The position numbers and the translations under genes were made by a program. A stretch of 64,000 bases of DNA from Rhizobiales bacterium 62-17 (GTDB taxonomy: Bacteria; Pseudomonadota; Alphaproteobacteria; Rhizobiales; Beijerinckiaceae): positions 366,850 through 430,849 of the forward strand of contig MKVW01000006.1 of NCBI GenBank assembly GCA_001898965.1, in the 5' to 3' direction. The stretch's first letter is position 1; every line of letters starts with the position of its first letter. A model generated the notes under the pieces. That model was not told the origin of the DNA. It saw only the letters and a list, made by a program, of their open reading frames with translations, and made no database searches. This document shows, in pieces, positions 43,714 through 52,276 of this stretch.

Positions 43714-44556
43714 ATGTCGATCACGGTTCGCGGCATTAAGTTCGACAGCAATCTCGACAATCCGATGGGCTTGAAGTTTTACAACTTGTCGCATCGCTTC
43801 GGATATCAGTCGCCGAACTGGCCGTATTTCGAAGACGTGAAGATCGAGCGCATCCACTACATGGCGAAGTCCGGTGTGCTGTCGCAGCGGATCACGACCA
43901 GCATGCACAACACGACGCATATCGATGCGCCGGCGCATGTGGTGGCGGGCACGCCGTTCATCGATGAAGTGCCGCTGCCGCATTTCTTCGGCTCGGGCAT
44001 CGTCATTTCGCTGCCGAAGAAGCAATGGGAATCGATCACCTATGACGATCTCGAAAAGGCCGCCGGCAAGATCGTGCGCCCGGGCGACGTGGTGATCGTC
44101 AACACCGGCTGGCACCACATCTACGAAGACAACGAGGATTATTTCGCGCGTGCGCCGGGCTTCGTTTCCTCGGCCGGTCATTGGTTCGTCGAAAAGAAAG
44201 TGAAGGTTGTGGGTCACGATACGCAGGCCAACGACCATCCGCTGGCGACCGCGATTGGCCCGCATCGCAACGGTCCGCTGCTGCCGCATCTCGCCGAAGA
44301 GTACAAGGAATGGTCCGGCGGGCGCGATTGGAAGGACGACTTCCCGGAGTGGGAGCCGGTGCATCGCATCCTGTTCAAGAATGGCATTCTCGGCATCGAA
44401 AACGTCGGCGGCGATCTCGATGCGGTGACTGGCAAGCGCGTCACCTTCGCCTTCTTCCCGTGGAATTGGGATCGTGGCGACGGCTGCATTATCCGCCTTG
44501 TCGCCATCACCGACCCGGGTCAGGCCTATCGTATCGAGAAGGGGGAGGCGTTCTGA
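43714..44556 (+). CDS. Cyclase family protein (metal-dependent kynurenine formamidase-like hydrolase)
   Basis: A 280-residue protein of the Cyclase/KynB family. The metal motif HxGTHxDxPxH is present as HNTTHIDAPAH (about 68-78), with the glycine replaced by threonine. A later stretch, KVVGHDTQANDHPL, supplies further active-site residues. It is longer than KynB (about 210) and belongs to the longer group found in catabolic clusters. Such enzymes hydrolyse amides or lactones. It heads the IclR-controlled operon and overlaps the cupin start (TGATG). Confidence 0.88.
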   Translation: MSITVRGIKFDSNLDNPMGLKFYNLSHRFGYQSPNWPYFEDVKIERIHYMAKSGVLSQRITTSMHNTTHIDAPAHVVAGTPFIDEVPLPHFFGSGIVISLPKKQWESITYDDLEKAAGKIVRPGDVVIVNTGWHHIYEDNEDYFARAPGFVSSAGHWFVEKKVKVVGHDTQANDHPLATAIGPHRNGPLLPHLAEEYKEWSGGRDWKDDFPEWEPVHRILFKNGILGIENVGGDLDAVTGKRVTFAFFPWNWDRGDGCIIRLVAITDPGQAYRIEKGEAF

Positions 44557-44909
44557 TGCTGGTCAAGCGCTATCAGGATGCCAAGCCCTATGAGGCGGCC
44601 AATCACCGCGAGGTGAAAGGCCTGCGCCTGCAGGGGTTCGAGAAAGGCGGGCCGACCAATCAATGGGTCGGCTTGTCCCACTTCCTTCCTGGTGGTGGCG
44701 CCGGGCCGGATTCGACGCCGTTCGAAAAGATCTATGTGGTCATCGAAGGCGAAATGACGGTGATCATCGGCGGGCAGGAGACGGTGTTGAAGAAATTCGA
44801 CTCCTGCACCATCGCGCCCAATGAGGTGCGCGAGATCGTCAACCGGTCGAACCATGTCTGCGTGATGATGGTCGTCATTCCCTATCCGCCGGGGCACAAG
44901 CATGAGTGA
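44556..44909 (+). CDS. Small cupin-domain protein
   Basis: A 117-residue single-domain cupin starting at ATG 44556 in overlap with the cyclase stop. The second cupin motif is FDSCTIAPNEVREIVNRSN, and the strand YVVIEGEMTVIIGG is typical. The HxH pair of the first motif is missing (PGGGAGPDSTPFEK), so a canonical metal site is unlikely. It may be an isomerase, a binding protein or a metal-free accessory of the preceding hydrolase. It overlaps the SDR gene by 8 nt. Confidence 0.85.
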   Translation: MLVKRYQDAKPYEAANHREVKGLRLQGFEKGGPTNQWVGLSHFLPGGGAGPDSTPFEKIYVVIEGEMTVIIGGQETVLKKFDSCTIAPNEVREIVNRSNHVCVMMVVIPYPPGHKHE

Positions 44910-45702
44910 CTATCTGAAAAATCCGCTGTCGCTCTTTGACGTGAAGGGCAAAGTCGCCGTCATCACCGGTGCGTCCGGCGCCTTCGGAGCGTTGGCCGCG
45001 CAGATCTTGGGGAACGCCGGCTGTAAGTTGGTGCTGACCGCCGGCAAGAAAGCCGATCTCGATGCGGTCGCCAAGGACTGCGTCGCGTCCGGCGCCGAAG
45101 TCGAGGCGCTGAACGTGCGGCCGTCGAGCGAGGCAGCCTGCGAAGGCATCGTCGCAGCCGCGATCAAGCGCTTCGGCCGGGTCGATATCCTGGTTGTTGC
45201 CTCCGGCAAAAACGATGTGGCCAAGATCGTCGACATGGCGCCCGAACGTTTTCTCGACGTCATGGATGCCAATGTCACCCAATCCTGGCTGATGGCGAAG
45301 GCCTGTTCCAAGCAGATGCTGGCGCAAGGGCAGGGCGGCAAGATCGTGCTGATGTCCTCGGCGCGAGGATTGCTCGGCCATCCGGCGGGCTACACCGCTT
45401 ATTGCGCCTCCAAGTCGGCGGTCGATGGCATCACCAAGGCGCTCGGCTGCGAGTTGGGACCGACGGGAATCACCGTCAATGCGATCGCGCCGACGGTGTT
45501 CCGCTCGCCGCTGACGGCTTGGATGTTCGAAGACAACGACAATGCCAAAGCGGTGCGCGGAGGCTTTCTCACTCGCGTGCCCAAGGGTCGCCTTGGCGAG
45601 CCGGAAGACCTGGCCGGCCCGCTGTTGTTCCTGGCGTCGAAAGCTTCGGATTTCTACACCGGACACATCCTTTACGCCGATGGCGGCTATACGGCGGGGT
45701 AA
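44902..45702 (+). CDS. Short-chain dehydrogenase/reductase of the IclR-controlled operon
   Basis: A 266-residue classical SDR. The loop TGASGAFGALA (about 22-32) binds the nucleotide, VLMSSARG carries the serine and YTAYCASKSAV the Tyr/Lys pair. The tail is YTGHILYADGGY. The NNAG motif is replaced by VVASGKN. It is tightly packed between the cupin and the 3-hydroxyacyl-CoA-dehydrogenase-like gene and probably oxidises an intermediate. Confidence 0.9.
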   Translation: MSDYLKNPLSLFDVKGKVAVITGASGAFGALAAQILGNAGCKLVLTAGKKADLDAVAKDCVASGAEVEALNVRPSSEAACEGIVAAAIKRFGRVDILVVASGKNDVAKIVDMAPERFLDVMDANVTQSWLMAKACSKQMLAQGQGGKIVLMSSARGLLGHPAGYTAYCASKSAVDGITKALGCELGPTGITVNAIAPTVFRSPLTAWMFEDNDNAKAVRGGFLTRVPKGRLGEPEDLAGPLLFLASKASDFYTGHILYADGGYTAG

Positions 45703-45705
45703 CCA

Positions 45706-46641
45706 ATGGCTGCCAGACGGGAGGGGAAACAGAAGATCGCCGTGATTGGTGCCGGCCTCATGGGGCACGGCATCGCTCAGGTGTTCGCGGTCGCCGGGCA
45801 TGATGTTGCGATCACCGATCCGGTGCCGGCGGCTTTGCAAGCGGCACCGGAAAAGATCGTCCGCAACCTAAAGGACATGCAGCTTGATCCGGCTGCCGTC
45901 GCGCATGTGTCGTTGCATATGTCATTGGCGGAGGCGGTTGCGGGCGCCGATGTTGTTTTCGAGGCGGCGCTCGAAAACATGGAGCTGAAGCAGAAGCTCT
46001 TCGCCGAGATCGAAGCAGCTGCGCCCGCTCATGCGATTCTGGCTTCAAATACGTCTGTGATGCCGATCACGGCGATCATGACCAATATCCGCGATAAGTC
46101 GCGCGCCTTGGGCACTCATTGGTGGAACCCGCCCTATCTGGTGCCGCTGGTCGAAGTGGTGCGCACCGTCGATGTGTCGGATGCCGTCGTGTCGGAGATG
46201 ATCGCGCTTCTGGCATCGGTCGGCAAAACGCCGGTCGAGGTGAAGAAGGATGTGCCGGGCTTCGTCGGCAACAGGCTGCAACATGCGCTGTGGCGCGAAG
46301 CGATTGCCATCATCGAGGAAGGCATTTGTGACGCGGCCATGGTCGATCAGGTGGTGAAGGCGAGTTTCGGCCGCCGCCTGCCAGTGCTGGGGCCGATCGA
46401 GAACGCAGATATGGTCGGCACCGATCTTACTTTAGCGATCCACCAGCAGGTCTTGCCCTATATCGACAGCCGGCCGGCGCCATCGCCGCTGCTCGAGCAG
46501 AAAGTCAAGAACGGTCAGCTTGGTTTCAAGAGCGGCGAGGGATTCCGCTCATGGAGCGAGGCCGAACAGAATGCGTTGCGCAAGAAAGTGCTCGATCATC
46601 TGATGGAGATGGATGCCAAGGAGCGCAGCGCCAAGACTTAA
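45706..46641 (+). CDS. 3-hydroxyacyl-CoA dehydrogenase family protein (beta-hydroxy acid dehydrogenase-like)
   Basis: A 311-residue NAD-dependent dehydrogenase. The Rossmann loop is VIGAGLMGHGIAQVFAVAG (about 14-32). SNTSVMPI and the catalytic-histidine segment THWWNPPYLVPLVEVV correspond to the HFFNP region of fatty-acid enzymes. The WWNPPYLVPL form is more like members acting on small free beta-hydroxy acids such as carnitine. The C-terminal domain has KDVPGFVGNRLQHALWREA. Co-occurrence with BKACE downstream suggests that it makes the beta-keto acid the latter cleaves; this is inference. Confidence 0.85.
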   Translation: MAARREGKQKIAVIGAGLMGHGIAQVFAVAGHDVAITDPVPAALQAAPEKIVRNLKDMQLDPAAVAHVSLHMSLAEAVAGADVVFEAALENMELKQKLFAEIEAAAPAHAILASNTSVMPITAIMTNIRDKSRALGTHWWNPPYLVPLVEVVRTVDVSDAVVSEMIALLASVGKTPVEVKKDVPGFVGNRLQHALWREAIAIIEEGICDAAMVDQVVKASFGRRLPVLGPIENADMVGTDLTLAIHQQVLPYIDSRPAPSPLLEQKVKNGQLGFKSGEGFRSWSEAEQNALRKKVLDHLMEMDAKERSAKT

Positions 46642-46674
46642 TCGCAAGACGTGACGGTGTCACAGGAGGGTGTG

Positions 46675-47970
46675 ATGAGGGAGAGCGATAAGATGATCAA
46701 GACAAGCGGTTCGACGCGCCGCCAAGTGGTGCGCGCAGGTGCGGCGGCCCTTGCGGCGCCCGCGATCCTCAGGGTCATTCCGGCTCATGCCCAGAGCCGG
46801 ACGTTGAAAATCGGTTTCGTTTCGCCGCGCAGCGGCCCACTCGCCGGTTTTGCGGAGGCCGATGATTTCATTCTGTCGCAGGTGCGCCAGGTGATCGGCC
46901 AGGGCATCACCAACAATGGCGTGCGCTATCCGGTCGAAATCATCGTCAAGGACAGCCAGTCCAATCCCAACCGCGCCGCTGAAGTCGCGGCCGAACTGAT
47001 CAATGGCGACAAGGTCGATATCATCACCGCGATTGCGGCGCCCGAGACGACCAATCCCGTGGCTGATCAGGCTGAAGCCAACGAAATCCCCTGTGTGACG
47101 ACGAATTGTCCTTGGCAGCCTTATTTCTTCGGCCGCAATGGCGATCCGAAGAAAGGCTTCGACTGGACCTATCATTTCTTCTGGGGTCTGGAAGATGTCA
47201 TCGCCGCCTTCCTGAGCATGTGGGATGGCATGCCGACCAATAAAGTCGTCGGCGGCATTTTCCCCAATGATGCGGATGGCAATGCCTGGGGCGATCCCAA
47301 GCTCGGTTTGCCGCCGGCGCTGGCCAAAGCCGGCTACAAACTGATCGACACCGGTCGGTACACGCCGATGTCGAACGATTTCACCGCGCAAATTTCAGCC
47401 TATAAGCAAGCGGGCTGCGAGATCGTCACCGGCAACATGATCCCGCCGGATTTCGCGACCTTCTGGGCGCAATGCGCGCAGCAGGGTTTTAAGCCGAAGA
47501 TCGTGACGATCGGGAAGGCACTGCTGTTCCCCTCGGTGATCAACAGCTTGGGCGATCGTGGCGATGGTCTGTCGACGGAAATCTGGTGGGGCCCCACCCA
47601 TCCGTTCAAATCGAGCCTCACCGGGCAATCGGCCAAGGAAATGACCGACGCCTATATGGCGGCCACCAAGCGGCCCTGGACGCAGCCTATCGGCTTCACC
47701 CATTCGCTGTTCGAGGTGACGCTTGACGTGCTGAAACGCGCCAAGGATCTGAAGAGCCCGAAGTCGATCGTTTCGGCGATTGCCGAGACCAATATCGGCA
47801 CGATCGTCGGTCCGGTGAAGTGGGGCAATGGGCCGGTGAAGAACGTGACCAAGACGGAATTGGTCGCCGGTCAGTGGATCAAGGGGCCGAATGGCTTTGA
47901 ACTGGTGATCACCACCAACAAGCCGGCGCCGGATATTCCGGTCGGCGGCAAAATGAAGCCTTTGGTCTGA
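46675..47970 (+). CDS. Branched-chain-type ABC importer, Tat-exported binding protein
   Basis: A 431-residue periplasmic receptor. ATG 46675 is chosen because CAGGAGGG lies just upstream; a GTG at 46651 is an alternative. The signal peptide has a twin-arginine motif (STRRQVVRAGAAALAAP) and a probable AHAQS cleavage site, so it is likely Tat-exported. The mature protein opens RTLKIGFVSPRSGPLAGFAE. It serves the ATPases and permeases that follow. The ligand is presumably the substrate of the cyclase/SDR/BKACE enzymes. Confidence 0.9.
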   Translation: MRESDKMIKTSGSTRRQVVRAGAAALAAPAILRVIPAHAQSRTLKIGFVSPRSGPLAGFAEADDFILSQVRQVIGQGITNNGVRYPVEIIVKDSQSNPNRAAEVAAELINGDKVDIITAIAAPETTNPVADQAEANEIPCVTTNCPWQPYFFGRNGDPKKGFDWTYHFFWGLEDVIAAFLSMWDGMPTNKVVGGIFPNDADGNAWGDPKLGLPPALAKAGYKLIDTGRYTPMSNDFTAQISAYKQAGCEIVTGNMIPPDFATFWAQCAQQGFKPKIVTIGKALLFPSVINSLGDRGDGLSTEIWWGPTHPFKSSLTGQSAKEMTDAYMAATKRPWTQPIGFTHSLFEVTLDVLKRAKDLKSPKSIVSAIAETNIGTIVGPVKWGNGPVKNVTKTELVAGQWIKGPNGFELVITTNKPAPDIPVGGKMKPLV

Positions 47971-47989
47971 CACGAGCGGTGGCGTCGTC

Positions 47990-48718
47990 ATGACGGCTAT
48001 TCTCACGCTGGAAAAGCTGAGCAAGCGCTTTGGCGCCGTCACCGTGGCGGACGCTCTCGATCTGACCTTGGTCCCGGGCGAAGCGCTCGGGATCATTGGG
48101 CCGAATGGGGCCGGCAAGACATCCTTGTTCAATATGATTGCCGGCGCCATCAAGCCCAACAGCGGCCGCGTTCTGTTCGAGGCGCGCGACATCACGGCGC
48201 TGTCGCCGGCGCAGCGCTGCCGCATCGGCATCGGCCGGTCGTTTCAGATTCCGCAGCCGTTCTCGGGGCTGACCGTGTTCGAGAACCTGTGTGTGCCGGG
48301 ATTTTTCGGCAATACGCGCTCGAATATCGATGTGACGCAGCGCTGCGTCGAGGTTTTGGAATTGACCGGCCTGTTGCCCAAGGCCAACGCGGTGGCCTCG
48401 TCGCTGACTTTGCTCGAGCGCAAACGGTTGGAGCTGGCGCGGGCGCTTGCTGGCAATCCAAAACTCTTGCTGCTGGATGAAATTGCCGGTGGCCTCACCC
48501 CGCACGAATGCGAGGAACTGGTGGCCGCCATTCTCAAAGTGCGGCAGACCGGCGTGGCCATCATCTGGATCGAGCATGTGGTGCATGCGCTGTTGGCCAC
48601 CATCGATCGCCTGATGGTGCTGCACCAGGGGCGCAAGCTGATGGACGGCGATCCTAAAACCGTGATGGCAACGCGCGAAGTGCGGGAAATCTATCTTGGG
48701 GTCGAGGCGGATGCCTGA
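47990..48718 (+). CDS. Branched-chain-type ABC importer, LivG-like ATPase (second system)
   Basis: A 242-residue ATPase with Walker A GPNGAGKTSLF, the LivG segment GIGRSFQIPQPFSGLTVFEN, the signature LTLLERKRLELARALA in place of LSGGQ, and Walker B LLLLDEIAGGLTPHE. It starts 19 nt after the binding-protein stop and overlaps the LivF-like gene. Confidence 0.92.
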   Translation: MTAILTLEKLSKRFGAVTVADALDLTLVPGEALGIIGPNGAGKTSLFNMIAGAIKPNSGRVLFEARDITALSPAQRCRIGIGRSFQIPQPFSGLTVFENLCVPGFFGNTRSNIDVTQRCVEVLELTGLLPKANAVASSLTLLERKRLELARALAGNPKLLLLDEIAGGLTPHECEELVAAILKVRQTGVAIIWIEHVVHALLATIDRLMVLHQGRKLMDGDPKTVMATREVREIYLGVEADA

Positions 48719-49418
48719 GAAGAGATTGCTCGATATCCGGAACCTCGATGCGTTCTACGGAGCCTTCCAGGCTCTGTTTGGCATCAGCCTGCATGCGGAG
48801 CGCGGCGAGACGCTGGCGATCATCGGTGCCAATAGCGCCGGCAAATCGACCCTGATGAAAGCCATCGTCGGGCTGGTGACGACCCGCAACGCTGAAATCC
48901 GTTTTGCCGGCGGTGAACTCGCCGGCCGGCCGACGCAACAGATCGTGCGCGAGGGTATCGCTTTGGTGCCGGAGGGGCGTCGGTTGTTCCGTTCGCTCTC
49001 GGTTGAGGAAAACCTTTTGGTCGGCGGCCATTTGCACCGGTCAGGGCCGTGGTCGCTGATGGCCATCTATGATCTCTTTCCCGTGCTCAGGGAGAAAAGA
49101 CATCAGCCGTCGACATCTCTCTCGGGCGGTCAGCAGCAGATGGTCGCCATTGGTCGGGCGCTGATGGCCAATCCCGATCTCGTGCTGATCGACGAGTTGA
49201 GCCTGGGTCTCGCGCCCATCGTCATTCGCGACATCTATGCGGCCTTGCCGCGCGTCACGGCAGCGGGGACGTCCGCCATCATTGTCGAACAGGATACGTC
49301 GCAAGCGCTGGCGGTGGCCAATCGGGTTTATTGCCTGCGCGGCGGGCGCATCACGCTGGAGGGAACGCCGGCTTCCCTGACACGCGATGCCATTTCAGCG
49401 GCCTATTTCGGAGTGTGA
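48711..49418 (+). CDS. Branched-chain-type ABC importer, LivF-like ATPase (second system)
   Basis: A 235-residue ATPase from ATG 48711, overlapping the LivG-like stop by 8 nt. Walker A reads GANSAGKSTL (serine at the usual glycine). The LivF segment is ALVPEGRRLFRSLSVEENLL, the signature LSGGQQQMVAIGRALM and Walker B VLIDELSLGLAP. It overlaps the LivH-like start. Confidence 0.92.
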   Translation: MPEKRLLDIRNLDAFYGAFQALFGISLHAERGETLAIIGANSAGKSTLMKAIVGLVTTRNAEIRFAGGELAGRPTQQIVREGIALVPEGRRLFRSLSVEENLLVGGHLHRSGPWSLMAIYDLFPVLREKRHQPSTSLSGGQQQMVAIGRALMANPDLVLIDELSLGLAPIVIRDIYAALPRVTAAGTSAIIVEQDTSQALAVANRVYCLRGGRITLEGTPASLTRDAISAAYFGV

Positions 49419-50287
49419 TGATGGAATGGGCCAATGTGATCTTGCAGGGCATTCTTGTTGGCGGGCTTTATGCGCTCTTCGCCACGGGCCTGTCGCTGAT
49501 CTTCGGCGTCATGCGGCTGGTCAATATCGCCCATGGCGATCTGATCGTGCTCGCAGCCTATGTGGCGCTGTTGTGTGTGACACAGACCTCCATTCATCCG
49601 CTTCTGGCGATCTTTTTGGTTGCGCCCGTGATGGCGGTCGCCGGCTACGGCTTGCAGCGGATTTTGTTCAATCGGACGCTTGGCGCCGACCTGTTGCCGC
49701 CGCTTCTCGTCAGTTTCGGCCTTTCGGTGATCATCCAGAATGTTCTGCTACAGATTTTTACCGCCGACAGTCGCAAGCTTAGTGCCGGTGCCATCGAGAC
49801 GGCGACCGTGCCGATCTTTAATGGTCTGGCAGTGGGTGTATTGCCGTTGCTGATGTTCGTCGCCGCCGTCGCCATCATCGCCGCGCTGCAATTCATGTTC
49901 TATTCGCTGCCTATAGGCCGGGCGTTGCGCGCCACGTCGGATGATCCGGAAGTGGCGCGGTTGATGGGCTATGACAATCGCCATCTCTTCGGGGTGGCCA
50001 TGGCGCTCTCGCTGGCGGTCGTCGCGGTTGCGGGTGTCTTTCTCGCCGTGCGTGCCAATTTCGATCCGGCGCTTGGGCCGTCACGACTGATCTATGGCTT
50101 CGAGGCCGTCATCATCGGCGGGCTCGGCAATCTGTGGGGCACGCTGGCCGGCGGTGTCATCCTGGGCGTTGCGCAGGCCATCGGCGCCAAGATCGATCCC
50201 GGCTGGCAATTGCTCGCCGGCCATCTGGTTTTCCTCGCCGTCCTGGCGTTCCGGCCGGAAGGTCTGTTTCCAAAGGTGGATGGATGA
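49418..50287 (+). CDS. Branched-chain-type ABC importer, LivH-like permease (second system)
   Basis: A 289-residue membrane permease starting with two consecutive ATG codons at 49418 and 49421, the first overlapping the LivF-like stop. LivH marks are LYALFATGLSLIFGVMRLVN followed by IAHGDLIVLAAY, the coupling segment RATSDDPEVARLMGYD and GGLGNLWGTLAGGVILGVAQ. About eight hydrophobic segments are present. Confidence 0.93.
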   Translation: MMEWANVILQGILVGGLYALFATGLSLIFGVMRLVNIAHGDLIVLAAYVALLCVTQTSIHPLLAIFLVAPVMAVAGYGLQRILFNRTLGADLLPPLLVSFGLSVIIQNVLLQIFTADSRKLSAGAIETATVPIFNGLAVGVLPLLMFVAAVAIIAALQFMFYSLPIGRALRATSDDPEVARLMGYDNRHLFGVAMALSLAVVAVAGVFLAVRANFDPALGPSRLIYGFEAVIIGGLGNLWGTLAGGVILGVAQAIGAKIDPGWQLLAGHLVFLAVLAFRPEGLFPKVDG

Positions 50288-51327
50288 GCGCGCCGTCCTT
50301 TCACATCGCCCGCTCGACGCCGGAAAGCCGTTTCGCTCTGGTCATCGGCCTTCTGGCGCTCGTCGCTTTGGTCGCCGGTCCTTACTGGATCGACCGCAAT
50401 GGCATGCGCATCGTTGGTGAATTCCTGATCTATCTTAGCCTCGCCAGCATGTGGAACTTGCTGGCCGGCTATGCAGGGCTGGTTTCCGTCGGCCAGCAGG
50501 CCTATGTCGGCCTTGGTGGCTATTTCCTATTTGCCTGGGCCATCTTGTTCGGGCTGCCACCACTGCTCGCCATTCCGTTCGCAGGCGTAGCCGGCGCCAT
50601 TGTCGCGCTGCCGGTGTCGCTGCTCGTCTTTCGCTTGAAGGGCGCTTATTTCGCCATCGGCACATGGGTCGTCGCTGAAGTGTTTCTGTTGTTGGCGGCA
50701 CAGATTTCGGTGCTCGGCGGCGGTTCGGGCATCAGCCTGCCGATCTCGGTGGTGCGCTCTATCGCTGAGAGCCGCGACGGGCGCGACATGGCAGTCTACT
50801 GGTCGACGCTTGGCGTCGCCGTGGCGATCCTGATTGGCACCTATCTGTTGCTGCGCACCCGCTGGGGCCTGGCCTTGCAGGCGATCCGCGATGGCGAACT
50901 GGCGGCGGAAACATCCGGGGTCAGCGTCGCGACCGCCAAGCGGCTGCTCTATGTGGTGGCGGGGGCGGGCGGTGCGATGATCGGCGCGCTGATCTTCCTC
51001 GCCAAACTGCGCATTTCGCCGTCGGCGGCTTTCAGCGTCAACGATTGGACGGCTTTCGTCATCTTCATCACGGTGATCGGCGGCATCGGCCGGATCGAGG
51101 GGCCGATCGTCGGCACCTTTGTCTATTTCCTATTGCGCGGTCTCCTGGCCGATCTCGGCCCGACCTATCTCATCATCCTCGGCGCTGTCGCCGTCGGCGT
51201 GATGCTATTCGCGCCGAAGGGCCTGTGGGGGCTCGTCGCCGATCGGTTCGGCTGGCAGCTTTTCCCGGTCGGTCGTCGCCTGGTTCTCGATACATCTGCA
51301 TCTGCCGCAACTTCAAAAGGAGCGTGA
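50284..51327 (+). CDS. Branched-chain-type ABC importer, LivM-like permease (second system)
   Basis: A 347-residue membrane permease beginning at ATG 50284 in an ATGA overlap with the LivH-like stop. LivM marks are MWNLLAGYAGLVSVGQQAYV and GLGGYFLFAW, the coupling segment LQAIRDGELAAETSGV and TVIGGIGRIEGPIVGTFVYF. It is immediately followed by the BKACE gene, with 1 nt between stop and start. Confidence 0.93.
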   Translation: MSAPSFHIARSTPESRFALVIGLLALVALVAGPYWIDRNGMRIVGEFLIYLSLASMWNLLAGYAGLVSVGQQAYVGLGGYFLFAWAILFGLPPLLAIPFAGVAGAIVALPVSLLVFRLKGAYFAIGTWVVAEVFLLLAAQISVLGGGSGISLPISVVRSIAESRDGRDMAVYWSTLGVAVAILIGTYLLLRTRWGLALQAIRDGELAAETSGVSVATAKRLLYVVAGAGGAMIGALIFLAKLRISPSAAFSVNDWTAFVIFITVIGGIGRIEGPIVGTFVYFLLRGLLADLGPTYLIILGAVAVGVMLFAPKGLWGLVADRFGWQLFPVGRRLVLDTSASAATSKGA

Positions 51328-51328
51328 C

Positions 51329-52273
51329 ATGGCGAAAAAGCCATCCAGTAATAAAGTCATCATCACCTGCGCGGTCACGGGCGGCATTCACACGCCGACC
51401 ATGTCGGAACATCTGCCGGTCACACCGAACGAGATCGCCGAACAGGCGATCGCCGCAGCGGAGGCGGGCGCTTCCATCCTGCATCTGCATGCGCGCGACC
51501 CCAACGATGGCCGGCCGACGCCTGATCCGAAAGTGTTCATGCAGTTTCTGCCGCGCATCAAGCAGAGCACCGATGCGGTGGTGAACATCACCACCGGTGG
51601 TGGTTTGCAGATGACGGTGGAGGAACGTCTTGCCGCGCCGCTGCAAGCCTCGCCGGAAATGTGCTCGCTCAACATGGGCTCTATGAACTTCGCCATTCAT
51701 CCCTTGGCGGATCGCTACAAGAACTGGAAACATCCGTGGGAAGAGGCCTATCTGCGCTCGACCAAGGGCGGCATTTTCCGCAATACGTTCGATGATATCG
51801 AGAAGATCTATCGGCTGCTTGGCGAAGGCCATGGCACGAAGTTCGAGCATGAGTGCTATGACGTCGGCCATCTCTACAATCTGGCCTATTGCCTGGATGC
51901 CGGCCTGTTCAAGCCGCCGGTGTTCTTGCAACTGATCTTCGGCATTCTCGGCGGCATCGGCACCGATCCCGAAAATCTGATCTTCATGAAACAGACGGCG
52001 GATCGGTTGTTTGGCGACGAATATCGCTGGTCGGTTCTGGCGGCGGGCCGCTTCCAGATGCCGTTTGCGACACAAGCGGCGATGATGGGCGGCAATGTGC
52101 GTGTCGGCCTGGAAGACTCGCTGTTCATCGGACGTGGCAAGCTCGCCACGTCCAATGCGGAACAGGTGAAGAAGATCCGTCACATTATCGAGGAGCTGGG
52201 GTATGAAGTCGCCAGCCCGACAGAGGCGCGCGCCATGCTTGGCCTCAAGGGCGCCGATCAGGTGAAATTCTAG
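51329..52273 (+). CDS. Beta-keto acid cleavage enzyme (BKACE, Kce family)
   Basis: A 314-residue TIM-barrel enzyme of the BKACE/DUF849 family, which cleaves a beta-keto acid with acetyl-CoA to acetoacetate and a new acyl-CoA. The zinc ligands are in ILHLHARDPNDGRPT (His at about 50 and 52), NITTGGG gives the keto-acid carboxylate site, and GGNVRVGLEDSLFIGRG is the C-terminal signature. Known substrates include 3-keto-5-aminohexanoate and dehydrocarnitine; the residue pattern cannot tell which is used here. It is the last gene of the IclR-controlled operon and so probably does the final cleavage. Confidence 0.92.
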   Translation: MAKKPSSNKVIITCAVTGGIHTPTMSEHLPVTPNEIAEQAIAAAEAGASILHLHARDPNDGRPTPDPKVFMQFLPRIKQSTDAVVNITTGGGLQMTVEERLAAPLQASPEMCSLNMGSMNFAIHPLADRYKNWKHPWEEAYLRSTKGGIFRNTFDDIEKIYRLLGEGHGTKFEHECYDVGHLYNLAYCLDAGLFKPPVFLQLIFGILGGIGTDPENLIFMKQTADRLFGDEYRWSVLAAGRFQMPFATQAAMMGGNVRVGLEDSLFIGRGKLATSNAEQVKKIRHIIEELGYEVASPTEARAMLGLKGADQVKF

Positions 52274-52276
52274 CCT

